Assembly: GCA_963793845.1 (NCBI GenBank)
Contig: CAWCBG010000002.1
Coordinates: forward strand, 124,001 to 188,000
Origin: CAWCBG01 sp963793845
GTDB lineage: Bacteria > Acidobacteriota > Terriglobia > Terriglobales > Acidobacteriaceae
Direction of reading: 5' to 3'
DNA length: 64,000 nucleotides
The position numbers and the translations under genes are program-made. This document shows positions 17,422 through 26,131 of this stretch, piece after piece; positions within the stretch are counted from its first letter, which is position 1, and each line of letters starts with the position of its first letter. The notes below the pieces were generated by a model, which saw nothing but the letters and a program-made list of their open reading frames with translations, was not told the origin of the DNA and searched no databases.

Positions 17422-18573
17422 ATGTCGAACTGCGTACGATGCGGCCGCGAAATCCCTTATGGAACCGTCTGTCCTGATTGCCAGGTGGCGATCCGGGCCG
17501 CACAACCCGGCAACCCGCCGATATCGGTCGCTGCGCGCCAGCCTGCGTCATTCCGGCTGTCCGTCACCACCATTCTGGTCGGTCTGAACGTTGCGGTGTA
17601 CCTGGCGATGGCCTTCTCCGGCGTCTCGCCCATGTCGCCCACCACGCAGCAACTGATCAAGTGGGGCGCCAACTTCGGACCGTTGTCGCTGGGGGCGCAG
17701 CCATGGCGGATGCTGACCTCGAACTACGTCCACATCGGCTTGCTGCACATCCTGCTGAACATGTGGTGCTTGTGGAGCCTGGGACAGCTGGCGGAGCGCG
17801 TCTTTCCTCCCTGGGAATATGTGGTTCTCTACACTGCGTGCGGGCTGGGCGGCAGTCTGGCCAGCCTGTGGTGGCATCCGATGGTAATCGGTGCGGGCGC
17901 GTCAGGAGCGATCTTCGGCCTCGCGGGCGCGTTGATCTCGGTCTTCTATCTCGGCAAGCTACCCATCCCGCAAGCCGCGGTCAAGAGCACTCTGAAGAGT
18001 CTCATCACCTTCGCGGCTTACAACCTCTTCTTCGGCCTTACTGCGGGCATCGACAACTTTGCCCACCTCGGAGGCCTGCTGACCGGGCTGATCTTCGGAG
18101 CCGTGGTGGCCCGGCACATCGTAGCTCCGCCGGAGGAACGCCGGCGCTGGCAGCGCTACGCGTCCGTGGGTATGGCGTTGGTGCTGCTAATGGGAACGAT
18201 CGGCCTGCGTCGGGCACACCCCGAGGTGCGGACCGGCGGCCAGTTGTCGGCAACGAATGTCAGCGCCATGCAAAGCATCTTGCTGGCGTTTCAGCACCAC
18301 AACTACGATCAGGCCATCGCGCAATTGCAGCCTTATATCGAGGCCAATCCCGATGCGGCTGAGCCGCACTATCTGCTGGGGCTCGCCTATCTGGAAAAGC
18401 AGCAGCCGGACGACGCGATTCCCGAATTCCAGCAGGCGCTGCAGTTGCAGCCCGATTTCGCGGACGCCGAGGTGGGACTCGGCAAAGCGTATTCCGCTAA
18501 AGGAATGCAGAACGAGGCCCAGGAAGCCTACCAAAAGGCCCTCGAGATGGAGCACCCCAGGCAGCGCCCCTAG
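17422..18573 (+). CDS. Rhomboid-family intramembrane serine protease with zinc-ribbon and TPR repeats
   Basis: The 383-aa protein has three parts. Residues 4-22 form a short zinc ribbon (CVRCGREIPYGTVCPDC). Residues of about 45-230 are a six-helix rhomboid core with HIGLLHILLNMW, catalytic Ser in GAGASGAIFG and catalytic His in NFAHLGGLLTG. After a seventh helix (about 243-258), the C-terminal 110 residues are tetratricopeptide-type repeats (YDQAIAQLQPYIEANPDAAE, then PDDAIPEFQQALQLQPDFAD and NEAQEAYQKALEME). Rhomboids cleave transmembrane substrates, and the TPR part probably recruits partners. It starts at ATG 17422, 67 bases after tatB. All catalytic residues are present. Confidence 0.9.
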   Translation: MSNCVRCGREIPYGTVCPDCQVAIRAAQPGNPPISVAARQPASFRLSVTTILVGLNVAVYLAMAFSGVSPMSPTTQQLIKWGANFGPLSLGAQPWRMLTSNYVHIGLLHILLNMWCLWSLGQLAERVFPPWEYVVLYTACGLGGSLASLWWHPMVIGAGASGAIFGLAGALISVFYLGKLPIPQAAVKSTLKSLITFAAYNLFFGLTAGIDNFAHLGGLLTGLIFGAVVARHIVAPPEERRRWQRYASVGMALVLLMGTIGLRRAHPEVRTGGQLSATNVSAMQSILLAFQHHNYDQAIAQLQPYIEANPDAAEPHYLLGLAYLEKQQPDDAIPEFQQALQLQPDFADAEVGLGKAYSAKGMQNEAQEAYQKALEMEHPRQRP

Positions 18574-18817
18574 ACATGCCGCAACCCACTTTGACAGGCG
18601 GCCTTGAAGCCGACGCACGCCCTTAACCTACTGATTTGTCAGCCCGAACCGGTAGGTCTGCGGGGGGCTGCGGTTCCGGGGTTCTCTCCAGTCCCGTGAG
18701 CCATCACGCCACGTGCAATGTCTTTTCTGCTGACCCAACATGCTCGTACAATAGGTGGCGGACGGCTTTCAGCCGACGCATTCCGCACCTGGAAGAGACC
18801 GAACCTTGGGGAGATAG

Positions 18818-20065
18818 ATGGCAAGAGCACTCGGCTTAGTCATGACGGGTGGAGGCGCGCGGGGGGCGTATCAGGCCGGTGTTCTGAAACGCATCGGCGA
18901 ATTAAAACAAATTCAGGCTTACGGCAATCCTTTTCCGATCATCGGCGGCACGTCCGCCGGCGCCATTAATGGTTCAGCCATGGCTGTGGGCTGCGACGAT
19001 TTTGCCTTGGCGACCAGAGAACTGGCGCACCTTTGGTCCAACCTCCAGCCTTCCGACGTTTTTCGCTGCGATGTCTTTGCCCAGGCCCGGAATTCGCTGA
19101 CCTGGATACGCGATCTCTCCTTTGGCGGTCTGCTGGGTGGGGGCAACGCCCGGTCGTTTCTGGATGCGAGTCCTTTGCGGCGCTATCTCAAGCGGCATCT
19201 GGACTGCGACCGGATCCAGGACAACATCAAGCGCGGTCACCTCTATGCCTTGGCGGTTTCCGCGACCAACTACAGTTCGGGCAAGAGCTACTTATTTATT
19301 CAGGGAACCAAAGGCCATCCCATGTGGGAACGCAGCCGGCGGGTGACTCTGGCGACCAAGATCACGGTGAATCACATTTGCGCCTCCGCGGCGATTCCCC
19401 TGGTCTTTCAACCGGTGCGACTGAAGACAGCGAAAGGAACGGCCTTTTTCGGGGACGGTTGTATACGCCTGCAACAGCCCCTTAGTCCGATCATTCGGCT
19501 GGGAGCCAGAAAGATTTTCGCCATCGGCGTCCGCGGACACAATCTAGAGCACCGGGAGGAGGCGTCCGATAGCCGGGACCCATCGCTGTCCCAAGTTATG
19601 GGCGTGCTTTTCAACGTCATGTTCCTCGATCACCTGGCGACCGATGTCGAGCACCTGGCGAGGCTGAACCAACTGCTGAGTAATGGACAGATCAAGCAAT
19701 CGGGCATCGAGGAATGCGAAAAGATACGTCCGTTACGGCCATACCTGGTGACCCCCTCGGTGAACTTATCCGAGCTCGCCTTTCGACACCAGCGGGACAT
19801 GCCGTACCTCATCCAATATTTTGTGAACGGACTGGGACGGGATGCGGCGTCCTGCGCCGATCTCATGAGTTACCTGCTGTTCACCTCGAAGTACACCAAA
19901 GATCTGATTGAAATTGGGTACAACGACGCCAGTCAGCAGATCGACGCGATCGAAGATTTTCTGTTCTCGCTGATGACGGAGACGTCGGCGAGCTTCCAGT
20001 CAGCCGCAACGGCGGCAGTCAACTGCGGCCACGCGCGGTTAAAAGCGCTTAGTCATCGCTTCTAA
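18818..20065 (+). CDS. Patatin-like phospholipase
   Basis: This 415-aa protein starts at ATG 18818 after GGGGAGATAG. It has the oxyanion-hole motif GGGARGAYQAG (residues 10-20), the nucleophile elbow GGTSAG (Ser of the Ser-Asp dyad) and, near residue 210, GDGC, which supplies the catalytic Asp normally found in DGG/DGA. Patatins hydrolyse phospholipids or other acyl esters. It has no signal peptide, so it is probably cytosolic or a substrate of a dedicated exporter. It converges with the sigma-54 regulator, with 8 bases between the stop codons and no visible terminator. Confidence 0.88.
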   Translation: MARALGLVMTGGGARGAYQAGVLKRIGELKQIQAYGNPFPIIGGTSAGAINGSAMAVGCDDFALATRELAHLWSNLQPSDVFRCDVFAQARNSLTWIRDLSFGGLLGGGNARSFLDASPLRRYLKRHLDCDRIQDNIKRGHLYALAVSATNYSSGKSYLFIQGTKGHPMWERSRRVTLATKITVNHICASAAIPLVFQPVRLKTAKGTAFFGDGCIRLQQPLSPIIRLGARKIFAIGVRGHNLEHREEASDSRDPSLSQVMGVLFNVMFLDHLATDVEHLARLNQLLSNGQIKQSGIEECEKIRPLRPYLVTPSVNLSELAFRHQRDMPYLIQYFVNGLGRDAASCADLMSYLLFTSKYTKDLIEIGYNDASQQIDAIEDFLFSLMTETSASFQSAATAAVNCGHARLKALSHRF

Positions 20066-20073
20066 ATCCCCGC

Positions 20074-21939
20074 CTACTCTCCTGGCCCCGGGCGCAACTC
20101 TGACTTCAGGTTGAGGTTCCGGACCAGCCGATGCAGATAATTCGCGTGGACGCCCAGCAGCTTCGAGGCGTCGGTGTAATTGCCTTTCGCCTCGTTCATG
20201 GCGCCGAGAATGAGGTCGCGTTTCAACTGGTTGATGGCATCGTGATACTTGGCATCGCTGCGGGTTGCGGGCCGCCCCTCCAGCAGCGCTTCGGGCAGGT
20301 CTTCGGGCAGAATTTCCGTGCTCGAGCCCAGCACGATGGCATGTTCAATCGCGTTTTCCAGCTCGCGGACATTGCCCGGCCAACTGTAGTTCATCAGCAG
20401 CGAGCGCGCGTCAGCAGAAATTCCGCGGAAGGCGTGAGTGCAGCGCTGTGCGAATCGGGTGGCGAAGTAGATTGCCAGCAACGGAATATCGTCGCGGTGC
20501 TCCCGTAACGGAGGCACCGTAACTGACACGACGTTCAGCCGGTAGAAGAGATCCTGGCGGAATTCGCCTGTCTTGATGGCCTGCTCCAGGTTCTTGTTGG
20601 TCGCCGTCACCACTCGTGCGTTGAACTTGATGGAATGCGTGCCGCCCAGCCGCTCGAATTCCTTCTGCTGCAACACGCGCAACAGCTTGGCTTGCATGGC
20701 CGGAGCCAGCTCACCAATTTCGTCCAGGAAGACCGTGCCGCCCTCGGCGACTTCCAGCTTGCCGCGTTTGATGGCGACAGCGCCGGTGAACGCGCCCTTT
20801 TCATGACCGAATAGCTCGCTCTCCAACAGGGTCTCGGGAATGGCGGCGCAGTTGATCGCTACAAACGGCTTCTCAGCGCGCGCGCTGTTGCGATGGATGG
20901 CCAGTGCGACCAGCTCTTTGCCGGTTCCGCTCTCGCCGCGAATCAGCACCGTCGAGTCGCCCTGCGCCACCTTGGCGATCATGCTCATAAGCTGGCGCAT
21001 CAGCTTACTCTCGCCGATGATGGTGTCCTTGGGGCTGAGCTCCTGGCGAAGGCGCCGGTTCTCGTCGCGCAGGGATTCGAGGGAAAGCACGTTCTCCAGC
21101 GTCACCGCCGCCACACCCGCGACTGAGCTGAGGAAGTGCACATGGTCTTCCTCAAATCGTTGCGAAGGTCGCGGCGAGACCAGGTAGATCACCCCGATGG
21201 TTTTCTGCAGGGCGACGAGCGGAACGCACAGGATGTTCTCCGCCTCGGACGAATCATCGGTGGGCTCGCCCAGCACGGCGGAGCGCTCCCACAAAGCGCG
21301 GCTGATCAGCTCGCGCTGCACTCGCACATGGCGTCCTTCGCCGAGGTGACGGTCCCAGGTGCTGATGGACGCGGGCTCTTCGTCAATGTGATTGATGAGG
21401 AGGATGGCCCCGAACTCGGCAGGCACTACTTCGAAGATAAGCTGCAGCAGGTGGCTCTGCAGGGTCTTCAGGTCCTGAATCGAGTTGATGGTCTTGGCGA
21501 TCTTGAACAGAGCGTTGAGGTCGCGCGCCATGCGGCCGATGTCGGTTCCCAGCTGCGGCGAGGCCGATTCCTCGTGCAGCAGGATCGTCTTCAGACGGTC
21601 GTGGCCGAGCTCCTTGCCGAACTCGATGGTCGAAGCGTCGGCTTCTTCTTCAACCGAGAGAAACACCATCTCGCAGCGGCCCACCCGCACCATGTCTCCG
21701 TGGGCCAGCGTCTTCTCGCGGATGGGGATGCCGTTGACGAAGGTGCCATGCTGACTGTCGAGATCGACAATCTCCTGCCCGGCGTCGCTGGAGCGAATCA
21801 CGCAGTGGCGAGGCGAGACAGTCAGTTCGGAGATGCGCAGGAAGTTCGACGGATCGGAGCCAACCGTGATGCTGCCGTCGACCGGCCGGAAGATCGACCC
21901 GCGGGACGCCCCCGAAATCACAATCACTCTTGGATCCAT
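20074..21939 (-). CDS. FHA-GAF-AAA+ sigma-54-dependent transcriptional activator
   Basis: The 621-aa domain order is: FHA (about 1-100, with SPRHCVI and QHGTFVNG), a GAF sensor (about 140-305), a sigma-54 activating AAA+ module (about 320-560), and a Fis-type helix-turn-helix (about 575-615, YTDASKLLGVHANYLHRLVRNL). The AAA+ part has Walker A GESGTGKE, the sigma-54 contact loop GAFTGA, Walker B GGTVFLDEIGEL and the R-finger region FRQDLFYRLNV. It remodels RNA polymerase-sigma-54 at -24/-12 promoters, gated by phosphothreonine binding (FHA) and possibly a small ligand (GAF). It is divergent from a secreted-protein gene that has such a promoter. Start ATG 21939 is the first codon of the FHA fold. 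Confidence 0.95.
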   Translation of the reverse strand: MDPRVIVISGASRGSIFRPVDGSITVGSDPSNFLRISELTVSPRHCVIRSSDAGQEIVDLDSQHGTFVNGIPIREKTLAHGDMVRVGRCEMVFLSVEEEADASTIEFGKELGHDRLKTILLHEESASPQLGTDIGRMARDLNALFKIAKTINSIQDLKTLQSHLLQLIFEVVPAEFGAILLINHIDEEPASISTWDRHLGEGRHVRVQRELISRALWERSAVLGEPTDDSSEAENILCVPLVALQKTIGVIYLVSPRPSQRFEEDHVHFLSSVAGVAAVTLENVLSLESLRDENRRLRQELSPKDTIIGESKLMRQLMSMIAKVAQGDSTVLIRGESGTGKELVALAIHRNSARAEKPFVAINCAAIPETLLESELFGHEKGAFTGAVAIKRGKLEVAEGGTVFLDEIGELAPAMQAKLLRVLQQKEFERLGGTHSIKFNARVVTATNKNLEQAIKTGEFRQDLFYRLNVVSVTVPPLREHRDDIPLLAIYFATRFAQRCTHAFRGISADARSLLMNYSWPGNVRELENAIEHAIVLGSSTEILPEDLPEALLEGRPATRSDAKYHDAINQLKRDLILGAMNEAKGNYTDASKLLGVHANYLHRLVRNLNLKSELRPGPGE

Positions 21940-21976
21940 TCCACCCCAACGATTTCGCCCTGCGGCGAAAATACTT

Positions 21977-21990
21977 GCAAACTGGCTTCC
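21977..21990 (-). promoter_or_regulatory. Possible weak -24/-12 (sigma-54) promoter of the activator gene
   Basis: On the minus strand GGAAGCCAGTTTGC has the GG-N10-GC spacing of sigma-54 promoters and a TTGCA -12 element, but the -24 half is poor. A start near 21966 would give a leader of about 27 bases. Autoregulation is only a possibility. Confidence 0.3.
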
Positions 21991-22056
21991 GTTTCCGAAT
22001 TGACCTATTGAATCACTGTTTCCAAAGAAGCTCTAGTCGAAAGATTGCTTCCGCGT

Positions 22057-22093
22057 CTATCTCAATGGATAGCCTCGCTATCCGTTCGGATAG
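22057..22093. promoter_or_regulatory. Paired palindromes, likely enhancer (UAS) for the sigma-54 activator
   Basis: CTATCTCAATGGATAG (22057-22072) and CTATCCGTTCGGATAG (22078-22093) are 16-bp palindromes of the form CTATCC-N4-GGATAG, the second perfect. They are offset by 21 bases, two helical turns. Another half-site CTATCC occurs at 22152-22157 and GGATAG at 22239-22244. They lie about 150-185 bases upstream of the predicted sigma-54 start, the usual enhancer distance, and next to the activator gene. Confidence 0.7.
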
Positions 22094-22216
22094 AGCGTTC
22101 CCAGCGCTCGTGGTGCCGCCACCTTCGTGCGACGGTCACCCCGAACACTCGCTATCCAATTGGCAGATAAGCACACAAACGATCCAGTGCCCCCAAGGTG
22201 CGGCAGGCCACCGCGC

Positions 22217-22233
22217 TTGGCACAGCGATTGCT
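22217..22233 (+). promoter_or_regulatory. Sigma-54 (-24/-12) promoter
   Basis: TTGGCACAGCGATTGCT matches the consensus TGGCAC-N5-TTGC(A/T) exactly, with GG at 22219-22220 and GC at 22231-22232, the required 10-base separation. The predicted transcription start is near 22244, with a leader of about 43 bases to ATG 22287. Confidence 0.8.
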
Positions 22234-22286
22234 CAGATGGATAGGTGTAAGCCGCAAAGATCGCGCTCTATGAAGGGAGACACATC

Positions 22287-23606
22287 ATGTCGCAAACAAC
22301 TTGTGCACTGCTTGCATTGGAACTCTGCGTCGGCCCGGCTTCGGATAAAGCCGCCGCTCGCTGCCCAATCCTCGCCGCGTGCTGCGAGAGGCGGACGTGG
22401 CGTCTACCGCAGTATGTTCTCGCCACAGTGCTGCTCATCGTGGTAGCGGGTAGAGCGATGGCACAGCAGCCCTTCGATTTCAGCAACAAGACAGTCGATC
22501 AGCTAATTCAACTGATCGACGACGACAACTTCCAGGTTCGCCAGGATGCAACCGCCGAGATGGTGAAACGGCTGCCCAACCTCAAGAAAGACGACCTGGC
22601 GAAAGTGGTTGCCGCCTACTTTGACGGTTCCGCCGAAGTCAATAGCCGCCTGGGCAAGCTGCTCAAGGAGTACCTGTTCGACCTGGGCAATTCCCCGAAA
22701 GCCACCGCTGCAGTAGGACTGGTGGAACTGAAGTTTACCAAGTACGACCCCAAGAAAGATTTCAACGCGAAGATCCAGTTCGGCGAGTTCACGGGAGAAG
22801 TCCCCGTCAACGTCTTTGGCAAGGAGGCGGAGTGGAAAGTCTATAACGATCTCAAAGCCAAGTGGAACGCGTATCGTAACTACATTTCGATCGGCGATAC
22901 AGACGGAGCGGCCGCACGTCTGGATGAGATGAAGAAGTTCGTCGACGGCCTGACGAGACTCGAATTCAGTTATCTTACTTTGCAGACGAAAGATGGAAAG
23001 CAAGCGACCAAGGATGATGTTCTCGAAGCCATCGGCGTAGCGAAATACCTGACCAAACAAGCCAAGGAGGAGATACAGAAGAAGATGGGGGCGATTCCCG
23101 ATCCCCGGCCAACTATTGCGGTGGCGGCGGCCGGTCCGGTGAACCTCGGCAAGACCGTCGCCCTGAACGTAGGGACGGTCATTGCCCCCGGAACGCTCGA
23201 CTACACATGGACCGATACGCAATTCGATTATGGCCCGGTGCCTTCCGGCTACCTAGTACGCGGCCCGATCTACGACCTGCTAGCGGACGACAAGCTGACG
23301 ATCTCAGGAGCGGTCAGCATCAGCATTCAATACGGCAGTAGCGAAGGTAACGCATACGGCATCACCGACCCGTCGAAACTCGCGGTATTTCGAATCGGCG
23401 GCGATGGCTATCAATTCCTCGACGCCTTCAACGACCTGGGCCAGCACACCATCACGGCGGTGTACAGCGTTTCGACGCCCAGCTCACCCGTCAACATTGA
23501 CCAGTTCGGAGAATTCATTCTGGTGATGCCGGGAAACGTGATCTCGAACAGCGTCCAGTACACCCAGGTCAACCAGCAGGTCGTGATGGTGACCGCCGCA
23601 AAGTAA
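22287..23606 (+). CDS. Exported hypothetical protein under predicted sigma-54 control
   Basis: The 439-aa protein begins at ATG 22287 behind GGGAGA. The N-terminus is unusually long and Cys-rich before a hydrophobic signal or anchor segment (YVLATVLLIVVAGRAMAQQP, about residues 42-61), with a plausible cleavage after AMA. The mature part starts with a helical region containing NFQVRQDATAEMVKRL, similar in rhythm to HEAT-like repeats. It then has a central charged region and a beta-rich C-terminal half (about 270-439) in which VNLGKTVALNVGTV and SVSTPSSPVNIDQFG look like extracellular beta-sandwich sequence. I recognise no family. The consensus -24/-12 promoter and adjacent activator imply tightly regulated expression. 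A hairpin terminator follows. Confidence 0.75.
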   Translation: MSQTTCALLALELCVGPASDKAAARCPILAACCERRTWRLPQYVLATVLLIVVAGRAMAQQPFDFSNKTVDQLIQLIDDDNFQVRQDATAEMVKRLPNLKKDDLAKVVAAYFDGSAEVNSRLGKLLKEYLFDLGNSPKATAAVGLVELKFTKYDPKKDFNAKIQFGEFTGEVPVNVFGKEAEWKVYNDLKAKWNAYRNYISIGDTDGAAARLDEMKKFVDGLTRLEFSYLTLQTKDGKQATKDDVLEAIGVAKYLTKQAKEEIQKKMGAIPDPRPTIAVAAAGPVNLGKTVALNVGTVIAPGTLDYTWTDTQFDYGPVPSGYLVRGPIYDLLADDKLTISGAVSISIQYGSSEGNAYGITDPSKLAVFRIGGDGYQFLDAFNDLGQHTITAVYSVSTPSSPVNIDQFGEFILVMPGNVISNSVQYTQVNQQVVMVTAAK

Positions 23607-23641
23607 CCAGCCGACAAGGCGGCCGCCACATCCTTACCGAG

Positions 23642-23670
23642 GCCGGAGCCCAACTCCGGCTTCGTCTTCT
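23642..23670 (+). terminator. Hairpin terminator after the sigma-54-dependent gene
   Basis: GCCGGAG (23642-23648) and CTCCGGC (23654-23660) form a 7-bp stem with a 5-base loop, followed by the pyrimidine-rich TTCGTCTTCT. It begins 35 bases after the stop codon. The T-tract is imperfect. Confidence 0.55.
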
Positions 23671-23728
23671 GGATTGGGGCGAAATCCCGTGCGGCTCGGC
23701 TATACTCGCGTTGAGTGTTCGAGAGCGC

Positions 23729-24616
23729 ATGAGATTCTGTCGAACAATTGTCTTTGCCACTTGTATCTTTTTTCTGACCGGATCCGGGCTTGCCGGCGGC
23801 TTGCGCAGACGGGATCGAGTTCCGCAACCAAATCCGACCGCCTCCTTTGCGCCGCTTGAACAGTGGAAGGAGGCGGTGCTCGGCGGCAACGATGCCGCGC
23901 TCAAAGCGCTTTACAGCAGCAGTCCGGCGACGAGGGTCATCACTACAAAAGGCGATTTTGGCACCGACAACGACGTGGCTTTCTGGACCGATCTGAAGGC
24001 CCGGCGGATGAAGCTCGAGGTGATCCAGTCGGAGACTCCCCAACCCGGCGTGCAGCAGGTCGTCTTTCAAGCGGAAGTGCAATCGGGCGCGGGCTCAACC
24101 GCGAAGACGGTGTACGTTACCGACGGACAGCTCTGGCAGCAGCAGGGCAGCCAGTGGCGACTGGTCGCAACCAAGCGTGGCGATGTGACCCGGCTGAAGC
24201 AGCCGACCTCGCTCAACAAAGACATCTATCCGCCCGCAATCGACGCGCATGCCGAGATCAAACATGCCCTGCAGGAGGCGGCCAAAACCCACAAACGTGT
24301 GATTCTCGTCTTCGGCGCGAACTGGTGCTATGACTGCCATGTGCTCGACCTGGCCTTCCATCGGCCCGACCTCTCGGCCGTGCTGGCGCAGAACTACGAG
24401 GTGGTACACGTGGACGTCGGCCAGGGCGACAAGAACCAGGATCTGATGCAGCAGTATGACGTGCCCATGGCGAAGGGGATTCCCGCGCTGGCGGTGCTCG
24501 ACAGCAATGGCAAGCTGCTCTACAGCCAGACCAGCGGCGAGTTCGAGAAGGCGCGCTCGCTGGCTCCCGAAGACCTGCTGCAGTTCCTCAACAAGTGGAA
24601 GCCGGTGGCGCGCTAG
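23729..24616 (+). CDS. Exported thioredoxin-fold protein with a SnoaL/NTF2-like N-terminal region
   Basis: ATG 23729 starts a signal peptide (RFCRTIVFATCIFFLTGSG); a TTG at 23711 would add six residues. Residues of about 40-160 look like an NTF2/SnoaL-type alpha-beta domain (LEQWKEAVLGGNDAALKALY, then VYVTDGQLWQQQGSQWRLVA). The C-terminal 130 residues form a thioredoxin fold of the Thioredoxin_7 type with the redox motif WCYDCH and the cis-proline loop KGIPALAVLDSNGKLLY. The protein probably acts as a periplasmic thiol-disulfide oxidoreductase or reductase. The CYDC dipeptide differs from classical CGPC. It stands alone between a terminator and the carbamoyl-phosphate island. Confidence 0.82.
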   Translation: MRFCRTIVFATCIFFLTGSGLAGGLRRRDRVPQPNPTASFAPLEQWKEAVLGGNDAALKALYSSSPATRVITTKGDFGTDNDVAFWTDLKARRMKLEVIQSETPQPGVQQVVFQAEVQSGAGSTAKTVYVTDGQLWQQQGSQWRLVATKRGDVTRLKQPTSLNKDIYPPAIDAHAEIKHALQEAAKTHKRVILVFGANWCYDCHVLDLAFHRPDLSAVLAQNYEVVHVDVGQGDKNQDLMQQYDVPMAKGIPALAVLDSNGKLLYSQTSGEFEKARSLAPEDLLQFLNKWKPVAR

Positions 24617-24785
24617 CCCACCACATCGCACAGGGAAACCAGGTTCTAGCTCACCTCTTGCCTGTGCCACACCTCTCACGGTTATGTGATAGCCCTCACT
24701 GCGCTTCTGCCCGCGTGGGAACACCATCGTTGGCAAGGAGGCAAGCGTCCCCACATCATGGGTCTAATGACACTTTGCCGCGATT

Positions 24786-26129
24786 ATGAAGCGAGTCCTC
24801 ATCCTTGGAGCTGCCGGACGAGATTTTCATAACTTCAACGTAGTTTTTCGACACAACCCTGAATTCGAAGTCATAGCTTTCACTGCCAACCAGATACCCG
24901 ACATTGCCGGACGCCTTTATCCTCCCCAGCTGGCCGGTCCCCACTACCCGCAGGGAATTCCGATCGTCGAGGAAAATAAACTCGAAAGCCTCATCCGCGA
25001 CGAGAACATCGACGTAGCGGTCTTCTCCTACAGCGACATCGCGTACCCTACGCTGATGCATCTGGCCTCGCGGGTGGTCGCCGCCGGCGCAGACTTCTGG
25101 CTGCTGGGCGTCGCGCACACCCAGTTGGCGGCCAAGGTTCCGGTCATCTCGGTCTGCGCTGTCCGCACCGGATGCGGCAAGAGTCCGGTGTCGCGACGCA
25201 TTGCCACCGAGCTGCGAACGCTTGGCTGGAGCCCAGTGGTCGTGCGCCATCCCATGCCCTATGGAGACCTGGCGGCGCAGCACGCCCAGCGTTTCACCAC
25301 GCTCGACGACCTCGACCGCTATAAGTGCACCATCGAGGAGCGCGAGGAATACGAGCCACACCTCATGCAGGGCACGACCGTCTATGCCGGCGTGGATTAC
25401 GAAGAAATTCTGCGCGACGCCGAACGCGAAGGCGATGTGATCCTGTGGGACGGCGGTAACAATGACACCTCGTTCTACCGGCCTGATCTCGATATCGTGG
25501 TGCTCGATCCGCATCGTCCGGGACACGAGCTGGCCTATTATCCCGGGGAGGTGAATTTCCGCACCGCCCACGTTCTCATCATTAACAAGGTGGACACCGC
25601 CAATCCCGCAGGCGTGGACACGGTACGCGAGAATATCAAGCTCTACAACCCCAAGGCTGAAGTCATTGAGACCGCCTGCAGGGTGACGGTCGCCGATCCG
25701 AGCACCATCCGGGGACAGCGCGTGCTGGTGGTGGAGGACGGTCCGACACTGACGCACGGCGAGATGCCCTTTGGCGCCGGTGTAGTCGCGGCCAATCGCT
25801 ATCACTGTGCCAAGCTGGTCGACCCGCGGCCCTATGCCTTGGGCTCGATTCGCCAGACCTTCGAGAAGTTCCCTCACCTCGGCAAGGTGCTGCCGGCCAT
25901 GGGCTACAGCGAGACCCAACGGCACGAACTGGAAGAGACCATCAGGCGTGTACCGTGCGACGTAGTGCTGGTGGCCACGCCGATCGATCTGTCGCGGGTG
26001 ATTCGCCTGGAGAAGCCGAGCATTCGTGTGAAGTACGAGGTGGAAGAGATCGGAACGAGCGCGATCACCCGGATCCTCATGGAGTTTACGCAGGCGCATC
26101 AACCGGCGCTGGCAGAAACCGCGAGGTAG
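24786..26129 (+). CDS. COG2403-type P-loop GTPase (cyclic 2,3-diphosphoglycerate synthetase-like)
   Basis: In this 447-aa protein, residues 1-120 form a Rossmann-like domain (MKRVLILGAAGRDFHNFN, then VFSYSDI). Residues of about 120-330 form a P-loop domain with VRTGCGKSPVS as Walker A, VILWDGGNNDTSF as Walker B and NKVD as the guanine-specificity motif. The C-terminal region (VVATPIDLSRVIRLEKPSIRVKYE) is conserved in the group annotated as cyclic 2,3-diphosphoglycerate synthetase or predicted GTPase. The enzymatic role in bacteria is not established. It is the first gene of the island and ends two bases before the argF start codon, so the two are surely co-translated. A function in carbamoyl-phosphate metabolism is inferred from context. 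Confidence 0.85.
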   Translation: MKRVLILGAAGRDFHNFNVVFRHNPEFEVIAFTANQIPDIAGRLYPPQLAGPHYPQGIPIVEENKLESLIRDENIDVAVFSYSDIAYPTLMHLASRVVAAGADFWLLGVAHTQLAAKVPVISVCAVRTGCGKSPVSRRIATELRTLGWSPVVVRHPMPYGDLAAQHAQRFTTLDDLDRYKCTIEEREEYEPHLMQGTTVYAGVDYEEILRDAEREGDVILWDGGNNDTSFYRPDLDIVVLDPHRPGHELAYYPGEVNFRTAHVLIINKVDTANPAGVDTVRENIKLYNPKAEVIETACRVTVADPSTIRGQRVLVVEDGPTLTHGEMPFGAGVVAANRYHCAKLVDPRPYALGSIRQTFEKFPHLGKVLPAMGYSETQRHELEETIRRVPCDVVLVATPIDLSRVIRLEKPSIRVKYEVEEIGTSAITRILMEFTQAHQPALAETAR

Positions 26130-26131
26130 CC

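Noticed and set aside
24756..26102. 448-aa ORF on the minus strand opposite the COG2403 GTPase gene
   Set aside because: It is an antisense shadow in GC-rich coding DNA; the plus strand has recognisable P-loop and NKVD motifs, while the antisense product is His/Arg-rich with no family features.
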